The position numbers were made by a program, and so were the translations under genes. A DNA stretch of 64,000 nt from Xestospongia bergquistia (Eukaryota; Porifera; Demospongiae; Haplosclerida; Petrosiidae), in contig OZ014424.1 in assembly GCA_963965975.1 (NCBI GenBank), positions 2,418,001 through 2,482,000 on the forward strand, in the 5' to 3' direction. The notes under the pieces were generated by a model. The model was not told the origin of the DNA and did not search any database. It worked only from the letters and a program-made list of their open reading frames with translations. Below are positions 1-14,300 of the stretch, one piece after another; position 1 is the stretch's first letter; each line of letters begins with the position of its first letter.

Positions 1-2459
1 TCTATCAGTAGCATATACTGATGGAGTCTAGAGAAAAGGAAATAAAGAGTGAAAGTTATATTAGTAAACAACAAACAAAGAGTGCATATATAATATACCT
101 ACAGATATTTAATTTTTATAGTTAAGTTATTTGCTTTACCACTGCAATGAATGTATTATTAGGAACATTTTCTGGGACAGTGCCCTTATGAATAAAGTGT
201 AGAAATTGAGGAGTATTGTCATTGACATCACTGATATGAATTACCAATTCTGATACAGCCTATAATTACAGAATAAAATACAATAAAAAATTTTGAAGTA
301 GAAAATAATATCATCTTTGCTCCATTAAAGTTAATAGTAGTCTTACTGTTCTCTGGTAAGCTGCTGGAAATGCTCCATCAGTAGCAGTAATAATAAGTCG
401 ATACAAGGAGAGTGTCTCTCTGTCAATGGCACTAGCATTGAACACTCTAACATCACCAAGCTGAAATAAGAAGAGAAATTCAACATTAAAATATTTGCAT
501 AATATTATATTATCTAACTGTCCTTACACATATTAATAAAGTTTATATATTACAGACAAAGCTCAGAATAAAGAAGTCCATTGAAATAACAATAGATATA
601 ACTCACTGTGGCAGTTTTAATATAGAAGGCATTATTAATGTTTCCACCCACAATAGCATAGGTAATTTCTCCATTAGTACCAGCATCTTGATCAGTAGCA
701 TTGACTATCTCCAATAATTCATTTAATACAGTCACTTCAGGGATTGTTACTTGATAGAATGTAGGGTTAAAAATAGGACTGTTATCATTGGTGTCAGTAA
801 TTTCAACAGATATTTGAACCTATTAGGGATAATAGACCATTGATAATGGCTAATGTTAGATATTTTGGGAATAACATAACAATGATAATCTTTTACTTAC
901 TGAGTCACTATGTAGGCCATCATAAGCTGTTACAATAAAAGTGACGGGATTGGATAGTACAAGCTCTATATCGAGGATACCTGATACAGTAATCTTACCA
1001 ACAGTGGGATCAAGGATACTAAAAAGACCTAGAGATGAGGAGAGATAAATAAAAGAAAGTAAATGATATAATTTATACTATCAGACTAAATATTATTATG
1101 TGTTATTTATTGTCCAAGATATCTTGTTTTATATACCATCTGGATCTCCTGATGTCTTATTATAAGTAATAACAGCATTAGAACCATAGTCAGCATCAGT
1201 AGCAGATACAATCTCCACAACAGTCCCAATAGGAACATTTTCTGGAACACCAGTATTGATTATATTTGTAGAGAAAACTGGCGGATGGTCATTGATATCA
1301 GTAATATAAATAGTGACCTAAATTTGAGATAAATACAATCCATTTAGAACATAGGACTGAGTAATTACCTCTGCTTCATCTGTAAATAATCCATCAGACA
1401 CTTGTATCTCAAATGTAACTATGGCTCTACCAAATGCATCAACTAAAAGATTGTTGTCTTCCCTATCAACATGAGTACCAGAGGGAATATAGATATCACC
1501 CTATAATAAAAATCATTTAATGATTGATCCATTCATTCATCCATCTGTTTGTCAGTCAGTTCATTTGTCCATTCATTTACTTACAGTGTTTTCATTAATA
1601 CTAAACAATCCTTTAGTTTTTAATGGATCCACAATACTATAAGTAAAATCAGTAGAGTCAATATCAGTAGCATTGATCCCAGTAATAAGAGTTATATCAT
1701 TAGCTGTTAGTGTTGTCCCATAGTTCTCTTGAATGGAATGATCAAAGAAAGATCCTACTAATACTGGTGGATTATCATTAACATCTGTAATAGTGATAGT
1801 AGCTGTAGCAGTATCCTGGAAGGAAAGAAGGGATAATGAAGAAGTTGCTTCCCACATAATCATGTTGTGAACATAAAGAGACAAGTTAGTTTTAGTTCAT
1901 GGTTCTACTTACAGTTTGTTGCATTGGGTTAGTGCCTTTATCTCTAGCTACTATAATCACAGTGTAGAGTCGATCTGTAGAATCTTCATAGTCAAAGCCT
2001 AAAGGACCTGTCTGAAGTACTCCTGTAGTCTGATCAATTTGAAACTTCACTTGTCCACCAGGATGAAAGACAGCAGGTGAAACTAAAGTGGATAATAATA
2101 GTTTCTCTTTGATAACAATTTTCTGCTCAATATTTAATTTGTCAATTCATTTGTATGATCATCTAACTCTTCATATCAACCTACAATCCATCCATCAAAA
2201 ACTCACTGCTTTGTATAAAGTATTCCACTTCACTATTAACTCCAATATCCATATTATCTTCAGCATGGAATGTTAACAGTGACACAGCTCCACCAGTATT
2301 CTGAAATTATGAAAATACCAATAATGTTTTTTGCTATAAAATTGTTAAATATTCAGTAGTTACCTCAGGTATAGATATTGACAAAGAAGTGTTATCAAAA
2401 ATTGGAGGATGGTCATTGATGTCTGTTACTACAATATTGATGTAAGTTGAACTATGTAG

Positions 2460-2498
<39 letters not shown>

Positions 2499-5400
2499 AG
2501 AGAGAGAGATTAAGTAATAAAACAAAAAATACTCTTACTTTGTCTTTGCTAATGAGGCATTAAGAGGCTGGTCTTTAGCAATCAGAGTAATTTGGAATGT
2601 GTCAGAGGGAACTGCCTCACGATCTGGAGGTACATTCATGTAGAGTACACCAACAGCAGGATTCATAGAAAAATTACCATAAAGCTAGAGAGAAAGTAAT
2701 ATAAAACATTAAACTATATTACAACTTACTGGATGTATAAAATCGTAGATAACTGTACCATCAGACATACCATCTGGGTCTGTAGCTGATATAGTAGTAA
2801 TCACTTTAGGTAGATCTCCCTCAGAAACAGTGTAAGTTGGGTGACCTGTGAAAGACATAAGAGAACTTTTTGTACTGATTGTCTGTCTTTTTTACTGACC
2901 TAAAGGTGCTATGATATAAGGTGAGTGTTCATTGACATCCAATACATACACAGTGACTGTAGCAGTAGAACTATGTATATTACCACCTTGATCTGGACGA
3001 TCACTGGCTTTGACCTGAGAAAGGAAAATATGAAATTTTTTTAGAGAAAATATCAGTTGAAAGACTTACAATTACTACAATTGGGTTAGGTGAAAGAGTT
3101 TCCCAATCCACAGAATGTGCCAGTGTAAATACACCACTGGTCTCATCAACAGAGAATGCACCATTAGTATTACCACTGACAATACTATAAGTCAATAGAT
3201 GACTCAGACCACCATCTCCAGTCTCAGTAGCATGTACAGTCACTCCAATAGTAGTTCCTACAACATGGTTCTCATATATAGTGGTGTTATAGCTTGGTTG
3301 ATCAAAGATTGGTGGATGCTCATTAATATCCTATAGAAAAAAGAATATGCATAACACTGAAGTGCCTCTAATATTACAAATACTTTGTCCATCTATCAGA
3401 GTGTTTAGGTATGGATTAATGCAGCATGGACTCCTGACATTTGTTACATGCAAGCTAAAGTTTTCAGTAAGACATATGGAGTCATCTATGCTGGTCAACA
3501 TGTATCTTCTCTAATTCTCTAGTAAGAGAAATAGTGGTTTCACTATTTGGCTGTCAGTAACTTTAAGTGACACTGGGTAGGACCATTACTAGTTTGAAAT
3601 TAGAAATAGGCACAGCTTCCAGTATCAACAACTAGGTGTCTAGATGAATTTCAAGAAGCCTAGCTATTGACTAATGGGATGTACTTATAAATTTCTAAAA
3701 CCTATAAAGTTACTACATGCAGAAATTTTAACTTCTACAATACAAGTAAGTATATTGTACTTTTATTCTAGTACGGTAGAAATTGTACTCACTTCAACAG
3801 TAATATTAATGTAGACACTAGCATTGAGAGGTCCAGGATTAGTGCCTTGATCAAAGGCAGTGACTTTCAATGTAATCATATGATAACCACTCTCATGATC
3901 TATTGGTAGACATATTAGCTGACCACTCCCACCATTTAAAATGAAAGTGTTCTGTAGACCCACTAAAGTAGTATTAGGACTAGCACTGTGTACAGTCAGA
4001 CTATAAGATATATCAGTGTTAGGACCTGGTTCATCCATTAAGTCTTCAGCCTATAATATAATCGACAGTAATGTGAGGTTAATGGGAAAACAGAAGATGC
4101 ATTAACCATTTGATGATGGATATAAATACATTGGACAAAATTGTTCAGAATTACACATTAAACTTTACTGCCTTCAGTACCCAGTTAAATTTCTAATGTT
4201 TACTTTTGAATATAGCAGGCTATTTGCTAATAATGTAAGTTTATCAAATTAATATTTCTTACATTAACTGTGAGACAAGAAGAATATGTTGTTTCTTCAA
4301 CAAGATCAAGAAAGTATCCTGACACATCAAATACTGGAGGATGATCATTAACATCCAGTACTGTGACGAAGACATCAGCTGTATTTGATAATGGAATAGG
4401 ACCATTGTCACGAACTGTAACTATCATGTGATAAGAGTCTATGGATTCTCTGTCTAAGGCAGTCAATGTGGAGAGCTGAGCTTGGTTAGTGAATGGAGAT
4501 GTCAACTGAAAACTAAAAGAGATTGATTTATGATAAGGTCATATCTTTAGATCATGAATTTGATGAGATCTAATTGTGTATGCATGCACACCCATTCATT
4601 CATTTATCTATCTATCCATTTGTTCATCCACATGCTTGTATCTTACTGTTTATATGGTGTTTGAGTTCCAAGTCCATTTATAGTAAATGTCAGTACATTT
4701 AATTGTGCATCATTATCTTCCGCCTACAATAGGACATTATAATAATTATAAGCAAGGATATTTTGTTTAATCTTACTCTAATTAAAGGAGTAAAAACAGT
4801 AATTGGTTGCTCTTCATAAATTGTGTAAGAGTAGTTGGTTGCCAAGAAATAGGGGGCATTGTCATTAGTGTCTTCAATGTGGATAGTTACTGTAGCTGTT
4901 CCAGTTTTAGGGTTGGTCAGATCAGGTGGTTCAGCTGCTTCAATCTAAATGAAAGGATGTCATCAATGAATCAAAATAGAATGCATTCATGAATAATTGA
5001 TAATGCTCTACTTACAATAAATTCATAGTCAATGTTGCCTGATTCATAGTCCAGATCACCTGTGACATTAATAACACCGGTTGTAGGATTTATTTGAAAT
5101 TTGTTGTCAGCTCCAATGGCACGATCACGTATTTTATAACTGAACACAGCATTAGAACCCTATAAATATGAAGTATATATTTAAAAAAGAATGCAATAAC
5201 ATTAAAGTAAGTAAATTATTTATTTCTGATAGCTATATTCATTACTTGATCTACATCAAAGGCATCCACTGTAGCAATAACAACATGCCCCTCCTCTACA
5301 TTCTCATCAACAAAACCAGTATAAGTACCAGCATAGAACTGAGGAGCATTATCGTTGATATCGGTCACAGTTAATACTACTGTGGCATTACATGGAGGAG

Positions 5401-7531
5401 AATCAGCAACAACTAATCCACCTGCTAAATATTCCTGAGCCTAGAATTGAAAAGTATATTATAAATAAACATCAAGAATAATCAGGAATGCTACGCAAGT
5501 ATTAAGTTGGAAAGAGATACAAAGCAAAAATAGAATGACAGACAAATGATAGATAAATGACAAAGAATGGTTGGATGGACTGGCAGAAAGAGCTATTAAA
5601 GTAACAATAGCTACAAAAGACTTACCCATATTGGGACAATATAACGTGACGTTGTTTCTCTGTCTAATGTACCAGCCAGTGATACTATACCAGTAGTAAT
5701 TCCAATACTAAATAGACCAGAGGCTATATTAAAAAACAAAAACCATTAAGAGAATAATATTATATTATATTAATAAGATAGATATGTGCATTACGATTTG
5801 TAGTTAGAGCATATTTGATGACAACATTAGGACTTGAATTTGAGTCAGTAGCTGATACAGTTGTGAGAGTAGATGGTGACTGCAAAGGATATAATTTACA
5901 AGTATGTTATCAAATGAATATTCCAATACAGTTACGAACTATACAGGTATCAATATTACTTACCAGTGGAGAGTAGACACCTTCAGGGATGGAGGCATAG
6001 TAGAACTTCTGACCAAATACACAAGCAGTCTCCATTTGATTAGTTACATTAACAATAATGGTGGCAGTAGAAGTAAGAGATGGGACACCTTCATCCTTCA
6101 GTAAAGAAAGAAATCCTAATATTTGTTATGCAGAAGAGCACATATTATTGGTATTAAAATTGTTTAAAAGTAAACTAGCTAACTAATGTACCTGAATATG
6201 TATAACCAGTGTGTGTTGTTGATTTGTCTCATAGTCTAGTGCTTTGTGAAGCTCTATATCTCCTGTTAAATAGCCAACTAAGAAATATCCATCCTATAAA
6301 AGCAATGAGATGTCATTTAAAGAAATTACACTGCTATAGTACATTTTAGCATGTACATTAGTTTTATATTATGCCGATACATATTTACTTACTGGATTTA
6401 TAAAAACAAAGTGAAAGTTACCACCAGAACTATAATCAGGATCAGAAGCTAGGATTGTATAGACTATACTCCCAACAGGTTCAGTCTGTGGGAAAAATTC
6501 ATACAATGATGTCATTGTATGACATTGTACAGTATGCTTCAATTTTAGTTTCAAATTTACCTCTTCTAATGTTATTGTGTCATGAGTACCATTAGCAGTA
6601 GGGTTTTCAAATATTGGAGCATTGTCATTTTCATCTAAAATATTTATTGTCAGTGTTACTGAGGCCTGAGAGAGAGAGAGAGAGAGAGAGAGCAATGAAT
6701 GACATTACTTGATTGTCTCTAACTTACAGAGTTGGTTCCACTTGTTGCAATGACTGTTAAACTGACTGAGTGAGGAGCAGGTATGGCCTATGAAAAAAGC
6801 AAAGTATGTTATTTTATTTACAGCTAATTATGTGAACACATTGTACATAGCTTTAATTTAGCTTAATATCCAAACCCATCCAAACCTACAGTTGTGAGAT
6901 CCACTTTAAATAGTACTAAACCACCCATAGATATACATCTTCATTATCTGCAAGCAACTTACTTCTCTATCCAGATTACCAGTAACAGTGACCACACCTT
7001 CAGAATTAATGCTGAAATTATTGTAGCTACTTAGACTCCAAGTTATATTTCCACCATTGTCTTCAGTAGCATGAAAGTCAACCACTTGTGTATCTAAAAT
7101 TGGTAATCAACACAGACATCCATCCATTAATTCACACAGCATTACTATATATAGTGATGCTGTGTGAATTAATCTATGTTCATTTTGCTTTGCTCAAGGG
7201 CAGATATTCAATCATGTACAATTCCATTCATTCACACACACACTTGTTCCATCATATGAATGAACAAACAACCATGAATTGCTCTCTTTTGCAGAGATCC
7301 AGCCAAACAAGCATCCCATCCATCTTTAAATCCATTATATACCTATTGCAGTGTTCTCTTTTACATGTGCATTTACAACTGAAGGACCATCAATAGAGAC
7401 TGCAGAAAATGCATATCATTAAAGTCAGGCTCAATAACTTGCCATACATTAGTGATAATATACTTACCTTGAGATAACGTTCTTTGCAAGAGAAAACATA
7501 CAAACACTAAACCAAGTAAAATATTAGCCAT
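1..7531 (-). CDS. Large multi-repeat cadherin, 5' part of gene
   Basis: Cell-surface calcium-dependent adhesion protein, seen only in its N-terminal part; the gene continues beyond position 1. Exon 1 (7468-7531) starts MANILLGLVFVCFLLQRTLS, a clear signal peptide, and ends in a GTAAGT donor. Exon 2 (7343-7399) gives an ectodomain start containing VKENTAIG; exon 3 is 6963-7093. The exons join in frame with phases 1, 1 and 0. About 25-30 short exons follow. Cadherin linker motifs of the DxND/ExxP type lie near 6620, 5350, 4860, 4345, 3315 (DINEHPP), 2920 (DVNEHSP), 2415 (DINDHPP), 1775 (DVNDNPP), 1290, 785 and 220, so about 12-13 repeats are visible. The linker near 6025 is degenerate and lacks DxND. 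No membrane segment or cytoplasmic tail is in the window, so it cannot be assigned to FAT, Dachsous, protocadherin or another class. The family call is firm; the exact ortholog is unknown. Confidence 0.93.
2460..2492. repeat. TG dinucleotide microsatellite
   Basis: About 16 uninterrupted TG units followed by a GA-rich tract, in the cadherin gene at an exon/intron border. On the minus strand it is a CA tract just after an exon that encodes the DINDHPP linker. Probably a length-variable marker. Confidence 0.9.
7126..7173. repeat. 48-nt near-perfect palindrome in cadherin intron 2
   Basis: Two perfect 17-nt arms (ATTAATTCACACAGCAT and its reverse complement) flank a 14-nt centre that is itself palindromic (ACTATATATAGT) apart from its two outer bases. 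It lies inside the intron 7094-7342. It could fold as a cruciform or RNA hairpin, or be a remnant of a small inverted-repeat element. Confidence 0.85.
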
Positions 7532-7702
7532 ACTTATCTTTACTGTATGAGTTAACGCCTAGGGAGTGGCTGGAGTCCTCAGGATATGAATATTATTATT
7601 ATTCGTGAACAACAACATACTTTGATCTCACGAAAGTATCATAACATTGCCAATATGAATATTAATATAACTACAGTGTTAACACTAATAACTAGTATTT
7701 CT

Positions 7703-7942
7703 CTAGTGATACTTGCGTAGAGACTCATGTTTTCTTAAATGTTTAAACTCAATCATATAGTTCAATAGAATGACCACACCCACACAGTGAAAGAAAGGAG
7801 AGATACGAGCATTCTTGCAAGTAACATACTTTGTTCTGTATGCACTAACTGCTCTGCTAGTAGTAGCAGGTAGAGTACGAAAACTGAAATTACCACCTAT
7901 CCAGCCGCCTAAGTTCCTCAACTTCACGTCCCAAAACGACAT
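7703..7942 (-). CDS. ATP5MF: Mitochondrial ATP synthase subunit f
   Basis: A 79-residue single-span subunit of the membrane (Fo) sector of mitochondrial ATP synthase, structural rather than catalytic. The C-terminus FKHLRKHESLRKYH closely matches the animal subunit f ending (YKHLKHERLRKYH in human). The N-terminal MSFWDVKLRNLGGWIGGNF matches the LEVKLGELPSW region. One hydrophobic helix (CVGVVILLNYMIEF) precedes the basic tail. The coding exon begins exactly at the ATG after a tttgcag acceptor. A 143-bp intron (7943-8085) separates it from an apparent 5' untranslated exon starting at 8086 and reaching about 8140, near a CACGTG box at 8131-8136. An upstream in-frame ATG at 7957 falls inside the intron and is not used. 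The stop is only about 171 bp from the cadherin start codon on the same strand. Confidence 0.9.
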   Translation of the reverse strand: MSFWDVKLRNLGGWIGGNFSFRTLPATTSRAVSAYRTKYVTCKNARISPFFHCVGVVILLNYMIEFKHLRKHESLRKYH

Positions 7943-8311
7943 CTGCAAACAAAACATTGGGCATTAATTAGAATGTAACATTTCAACGAAAGAATCTCAG
8001 CAAGAACACTTTTTTCCAGTATGAAGTCATTTACTAATTATTATTGGTAACTTATATAATTGAAAAGAAAGAAAGTCTTGAATACCTCCGTTTCAATCTT
8101 TCACCAAACTGCTTCCAGCAATGTCAGTCTCACGTGAGCTGCTTATGACGTTTATAATTAATTACTTTAATATTTATTAAAATTAATTAATATTCGAAGT
8201 AATAACTAATTTAATTTTGTCATTAATAAAAAATAATACAGAATGCAAATAAAAATCAACCAAACTTTACCAGAGAATTATCTATCATACACATTACATG
8301 ACATGAATTCA

Positions 8312-11300
8312 TCAACAAGTACTGTTAGTTCGAATATGCCTAACAGAACTCAATATTTTATGCTGACGAAGGGGACTAACAGGAGTAGAGGGAGAATAAG
8401 TACATGGAGGTTCATCATAGTTTACTACATTAACTTCTAAAGCTTCATTGAGACTGTCACCACTAACAGAGATAGAATCATCTTCAAAATCGTCATCTTC
8501 GCTATCGTCTAAAGCAAACTGTTGGAAAGTCTGGTCTATGAGAGATTGTAACCCAGATATCCTCTCTTCAGAAGCCAATCTATAAAGTAAAAGAATATTA
8601 ATTATATGACAACAGAAATGAAAAGACTAGAGTGAAATACCGCAAGTTTTTCACTAAGGTATGCTTTTTTAAACATTCAAGTTTTCAAGGATGGATACTA
8701 ATCTCTTTCAAACAAAGATTATTAAAATTTATTTCTAAGTTCAAATACAATATACATGTATAGAACTGCTTTTTCTTACCTAGCTCTTCGCTCCTGTTCA
8801 TAGCGTGACTTCCACAATCTACATTCTTTTCTTGTCTTTGCCAAAGTATCCTTTACAAGCTGTAATTGTCTTTCTAAAGACTCCATCTCTGTAAGCAATA
8901 ATATAACATCATGTACTATAGTACAATCTTTGTTTGAAGATACCTTTAGCTATGGAATTGACAAGCAGTTCAGGTGAACATGACTCTGATGTTGCAGATC
9001 TACTTCTGAGCTCTGAAAAGAGAAGTTTATCATGTTTAATGTAAATAATTATGAATGTTTAATGGCACAAATAATGTAGTAGGTATTAGGGCATGAAATG
9101 AAATTACAAATGACACATACCCTCTTCAGAAGGAGTAGGAGAAGATGACGGTTTTGTCAAGATTTCAGGTGAAGAAGTATCTACAGAAACATCAAACATT
9201 GCCATTATCATTCAACAACAGTTTTTGACATTATATATGATATTATAGTGTACAACTTTATACAGTAAGGCAATTTTGACTGGGTACGCTCTTTAATACT
9301 GAAAGTGAATAATAAAATACATATGTAATTCCATTGTTTACTGTAAAGTTACTCCTTCATGAACAGGTCAAAAAGACATAGAGTATCAAAAGTGATACCA
9401 TTAAAGCTATATCAATGACAATAGTATATGAATAATTAATTAATCAATCTGCACCAAATTTATGCACTACTAACTCAGACTTTTGGCTGCGCCACGGATA
9501 AAATATTTAATTAATGACTGTAGTCAAAAGCAATTAATTTACTCAAACGATAATTTACTCATGGATGAGAACACTCATCCATAACTACACTATAATTATT
9601 GACAAATCAACATACCATCTTCAGTGATAACCAGTTCAGCCTCAGCTAGGATACCAGGAATAATTCTCTCTCCATTAGAATTATAAGTGTGGACATCACC
9701 ATCCTCCACCTGGGGATAGACAGGGGATATTATAACATTTGAAACACGTGCAAAGCCAGAATCTCCACGAGGAGCCAAATTGGATGAGCTAAACGAAAAT
9801 GCATTGCTCTTCTTGCTTTGTCGAGGAGATTCTGTAAAAGAGATGGAAAGAGAGATTGGCCAGACAAATCAATCAAAAAAGTAACTCACCTAGACCAGCA
9901 AAAAATTTTGTGGTAGATTTTGTCTTTTTCTTTCTGTCTGTTTCTCGTGGTGGTGAAAGAAACCTTGATGGTACAGAACCTACTCTGGAACGATGGGATT
10001 TCATTGATTCTGAAGTTGACTTGATGAACAAGGAGCCTCCTCCTTTAGGGCTAGTTTTAGTGAGTGTCACTAATTCAGCAAAACCAGTAGGTGTAACAAC
10101 ACTGTAACAATGAAATAGAAGTCTATAGTATTAACATTACATCTCATACCTGAGTCTTTTAGGTGGTCGCTCATCTGCAGTATAAGGAAAGAACTCTTCA
10201 TGTGAACGAATCAAAGTGCAAATAAAGTTGGCACTAACACTGGAAGACTCTATCAAATCTTGTGCAGTAGGTGTCTATAGAATATTCAGATATTTGTAAG
10301 TTATTGTGTGCTGTCTGGTTTACCTCAGGTCTCATCAAATTGGGGCCAAAAACAGTTGCCAAGTTAGCAGCATTCATTTTGTTCTTGTCAGAGTTGTCAG
10401 CAACCTCATGAAGAAATCGACTATGAAAAAAATGACCAAAATTATAGTTATTACTACAGTCAATATATATGTGTCTCACTACCTGAGATATTTCAACAAA
10501 TTATAGTTAGAAGTAGGAAGTTGTTTCAATACATCATTTATTGCTGTAACTCCTTCAGTTTTATTCTGATCATACACTATATTAACAAAAATGAAACACA
10601 ACAAAAATTTAATTTGTAAGTGCTTAGTCCAAGAAGCTAGTGTAGTTTACATTTGGTTGCTTTGAGTGATATATTAAATAAGTTATATGGTATGACAGGT
10701 TTAGGAAGCTCTCGAAGATATAACTTCAGTAGTGAAGCAACAGTGTGAGTATCTTCTGTGGCTGGAATATCCAACTGACACCCTGTATAAAAATTAGGAG
10801 TCAAAACTATGTACAAAATTAAATGTACTTTATCATGTCTGCTTAAAGGACTTTTATCATTGATTTCATTATTTAAGTTACCATTGTCATAGAGGTCTTT
10901 CAATGCTTGCACACGACTGTTTTGACCAGGTAAACGAAATATGCCAATCTCTTCCACACCTATTGTAAAAGACATAACAAAAACAAAGACAACGTTGTGA
11001 TGTACACATATTCAACACATAAGACATTGTACATGTACTTTATTAAGTCTTAAGACTTTGAAAGATCAACCAAGTAATGAGAAGATACATGAAATACTGC
11101 TATACTCTTACTATAGCAAGTCAATAGGTAATATCAAAGCACTGTTCTTAACAGGTATTAAATCAAGTTCAGAGTGAACACTTATCTCTATACAGATGTA
11201 TAGTCTATTTGGCTTGCCATTTAGAGATGTGTGTGTGGTGCTACTCCAACAGCTATGACTACAGCTAGTACCAGATATGGGATCAATTACAATACAATGT

Positions 11301-14300
11301 AATATATTACTATTACTATCACATTAAACTTTTTTCTATTACTATTACTAATATCCCAAGTGACATGTTAAGCTAGATAAGGTTACAAGGTTACTTGATA
11401 AACTGACTTTTAAACACATCTGACTTTTAAAATCAATATAAACAGAAAATAAAAATCTTGTTAGCCATTTTTTTACTCTTTATTACAAAAATATTTTGAC
11501 TTTTTCAATGACTGTGTACATAAGAGAGTTGATAAGTACATGGATGGACAATGCATTACTCAATTATTATTACTATTAGTATTTATTGTACTATCTACTA
11601 TTACTTAAAATTATTGTAATATCTACTATTACTATTACTATTACTACCATCTCTGCATGGAATGTACTGACTGTTGACTAACAGTATCTGTAAATGAATT
11701 ATCAATAGTATGCCTGTATTAAAATCTAAGCAGAATTATATAGTGACTTGTTGTCTAATGTTATGCAAGAAAACCTAATTCTAAACAAGGAGCAGATTGA
11801 AAACTAACAGTAAGTTTAAACAGCATGAGTAATATACCAAAAACTGTATATTCAAAATTGAAAAAATAAATTGATCTAATTTTACTTCACATACTCTGTA
11901 CTTAAACTCAATTAAAGTGTCACACTCACACACACTTGTATACACATGCATACCACACACACATACACACACACACACACACTCACCATGCTCACGAATA
12001 AATTTAGCACAGCGGTGTACAAGGATTGGTATATAAGTTCCTCCAAGTCGAGCTTCAACAGCCATTGTCTCATCAAGATCTCTACCAAACATACCTCCTC
12101 CATAGGGCTACAGAAATAACACTATCATTGAATATAAACATAAAAAAACATTAGTCTAACAATCCCTTTCATTGACATGGAGTCTAGTTATCATTTCATT
12201 TATATCACTTACTTCATGCAGAACTCGTTTGATGGTAGCTACCCAGCTGTCTGCTTCATCTGCTGAGTCAGCACTGATTAAGTAACTGTCATGAGTTGAG
12301 GTAATGAAATTACGACCATTACCAGCTAAGAGATAAATAAGATTTAAAAATTGATGCTACTAAGTGTATTGAGCAAAACTTTATATATACACAGTGAAGT
12401 TTAAAGCTGCTAAATATCCTTCAAATATACTACTATACAAGAAAAGACGAGCTTTCCTTATTGGTTCAGTTGACAACAGAGTAAATTGTTTCCATAATTA
12501 TAATTATAAATTATGCTATCAATGACAATTACTGCAAACATGATATTAATGAGCAAATACTTGAAGTTTAAGACATTTCTTGTTAAAATTGTTTCATTCA
12601 CTTACCAACTATTTCAAATTTAAATGAGTTTGGTTGTCGAGAGTCATCTTGATGTCTGATCACTTCGTTCCCAGCTAATGGAATTGTTCCAGTAGGACGA
12701 GAATCCTCAAAGAGTAAGAAATTGTAATCATACAATGTACCACTAGGATGTTATTTGAGACTTATGGTCAGTGTATTATAGGCCTTGCCTTCATCTGTGA
12801 GGTTTCGTAGACTTAAATGGTAATGATATTATAGGATAGTTACTATAGGGGTGTTTACTGGTTACACATTAAGTTATCATTGAATTCAACCCACAGTGTG
12901 GATCATAGTAGTCTATGTAGGGTATAGAGGATCAGTTAATAGTAATTGGCTATTGACCATAAATATATGAACTAATGAACAATAGACATGAAAAAAGTAA
13001 TTAATTTTAAGAAGGAGACCATATATGGTATCACCTGTTTACATACACATTCCATCAGTAACTATACTTAACTGTTAAGCAGCCAGAGCTACACAGTGAA
13101 CATAAGTGCTGGTTTATATGGTAGCTTTGATATGAACGCAGAAGTGTACTTAACAGCTAATTCACAGTCAAAAATTCAGAAGCTGTAGTGTACTACAATG
13201 GTTTCCATCTTTAACAATGTTTTCCCATTACTAGCTACTTAAACAATGTTTTCCCATTGCTAGTTAAGTTAACAATTAGTATAGACAGTTATTAGTTAAT
13301 ACAACTGTAAACAAATGACAGCTGTTGCAGTACATTACACTGACACCATCATCCAATATATTATTATAAACTGGTGTTGATGAAAACGAAATGCAACTAT
13401 AACAAAACACACTATATGTTTATTAAAGTTGCCTTATCCTAATTGAACTGACAATGAATAAATAATAACAAAGAAATTTGTCTATCTCTTCATTGGTTCA
13501 TTACATTTATTAATCCATAATACTATCTATAGTTATTACCTGAGGACTTTTGTAATAGAAAAGCAAATCTCCTGTCAACACAAACCATCTTTTATGCCAT
13601 GTCTGTATACGGCCACCTCTTTTATGAAGCCATCCTGTCTTCTGTGACTAAAAAAAGAATATACAGTTAAACATAGTGTGTTTGTAAAACTTGTACCACA
13701 TAACAGACTAGAGTTAAAGATAATTAATGACCACAAAATATAAGTTCAAAAGCAGACACTATTTCCCCTAGTGGCTTCATGTTGTCAAACAAGAGAGTAT
13801 TGCCCTTTCAAAAAAAGTTCTCTTGTCTATCACATAAATATCAGCATTTTAATAAGACGCCATCAATACTTACAGTCTTCATTGATTTCTTTTTAAAAGA
13901 AGCTATTTATATCTAATATAATTAGCACAAGATAATTGGTCAAAGCAATTATATCAATTAGTCCAGCAACGTGTGGTTATGCTCAATATAGATATGCTCA
14001 TTACTTAGGAATCTAATTGCAACACCATCTCTATGTACTACCAGGGAGAGTGCTATAGGCATACAGCTAGGAAAAGCCAGACTACATAACAATTTGATAA
14101 ATTCTATTCTAAACAAAATCATTTAGCAACAACTATGTTGGAATCATGTAAATGGTGGATGTTAATCAGGGCTGTTGCAAAGCATATAACAAAAATATTA
14201 ATATTTGTCATTTGAAGGGGTCATGCTTGATAACGTCAAAAAAAATGTCCATTACATATACGGTTTATTGAATTAGTACCAGTATGTCAACTCCCAAAAT

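Noticed and set aside
4741-4775. ATATCCTT on the minus strand, considered as a U12-type donor
   Set aside because: It falls inside a cadherin intron whose donor (GTAAGA) is already a normal U2-type site.
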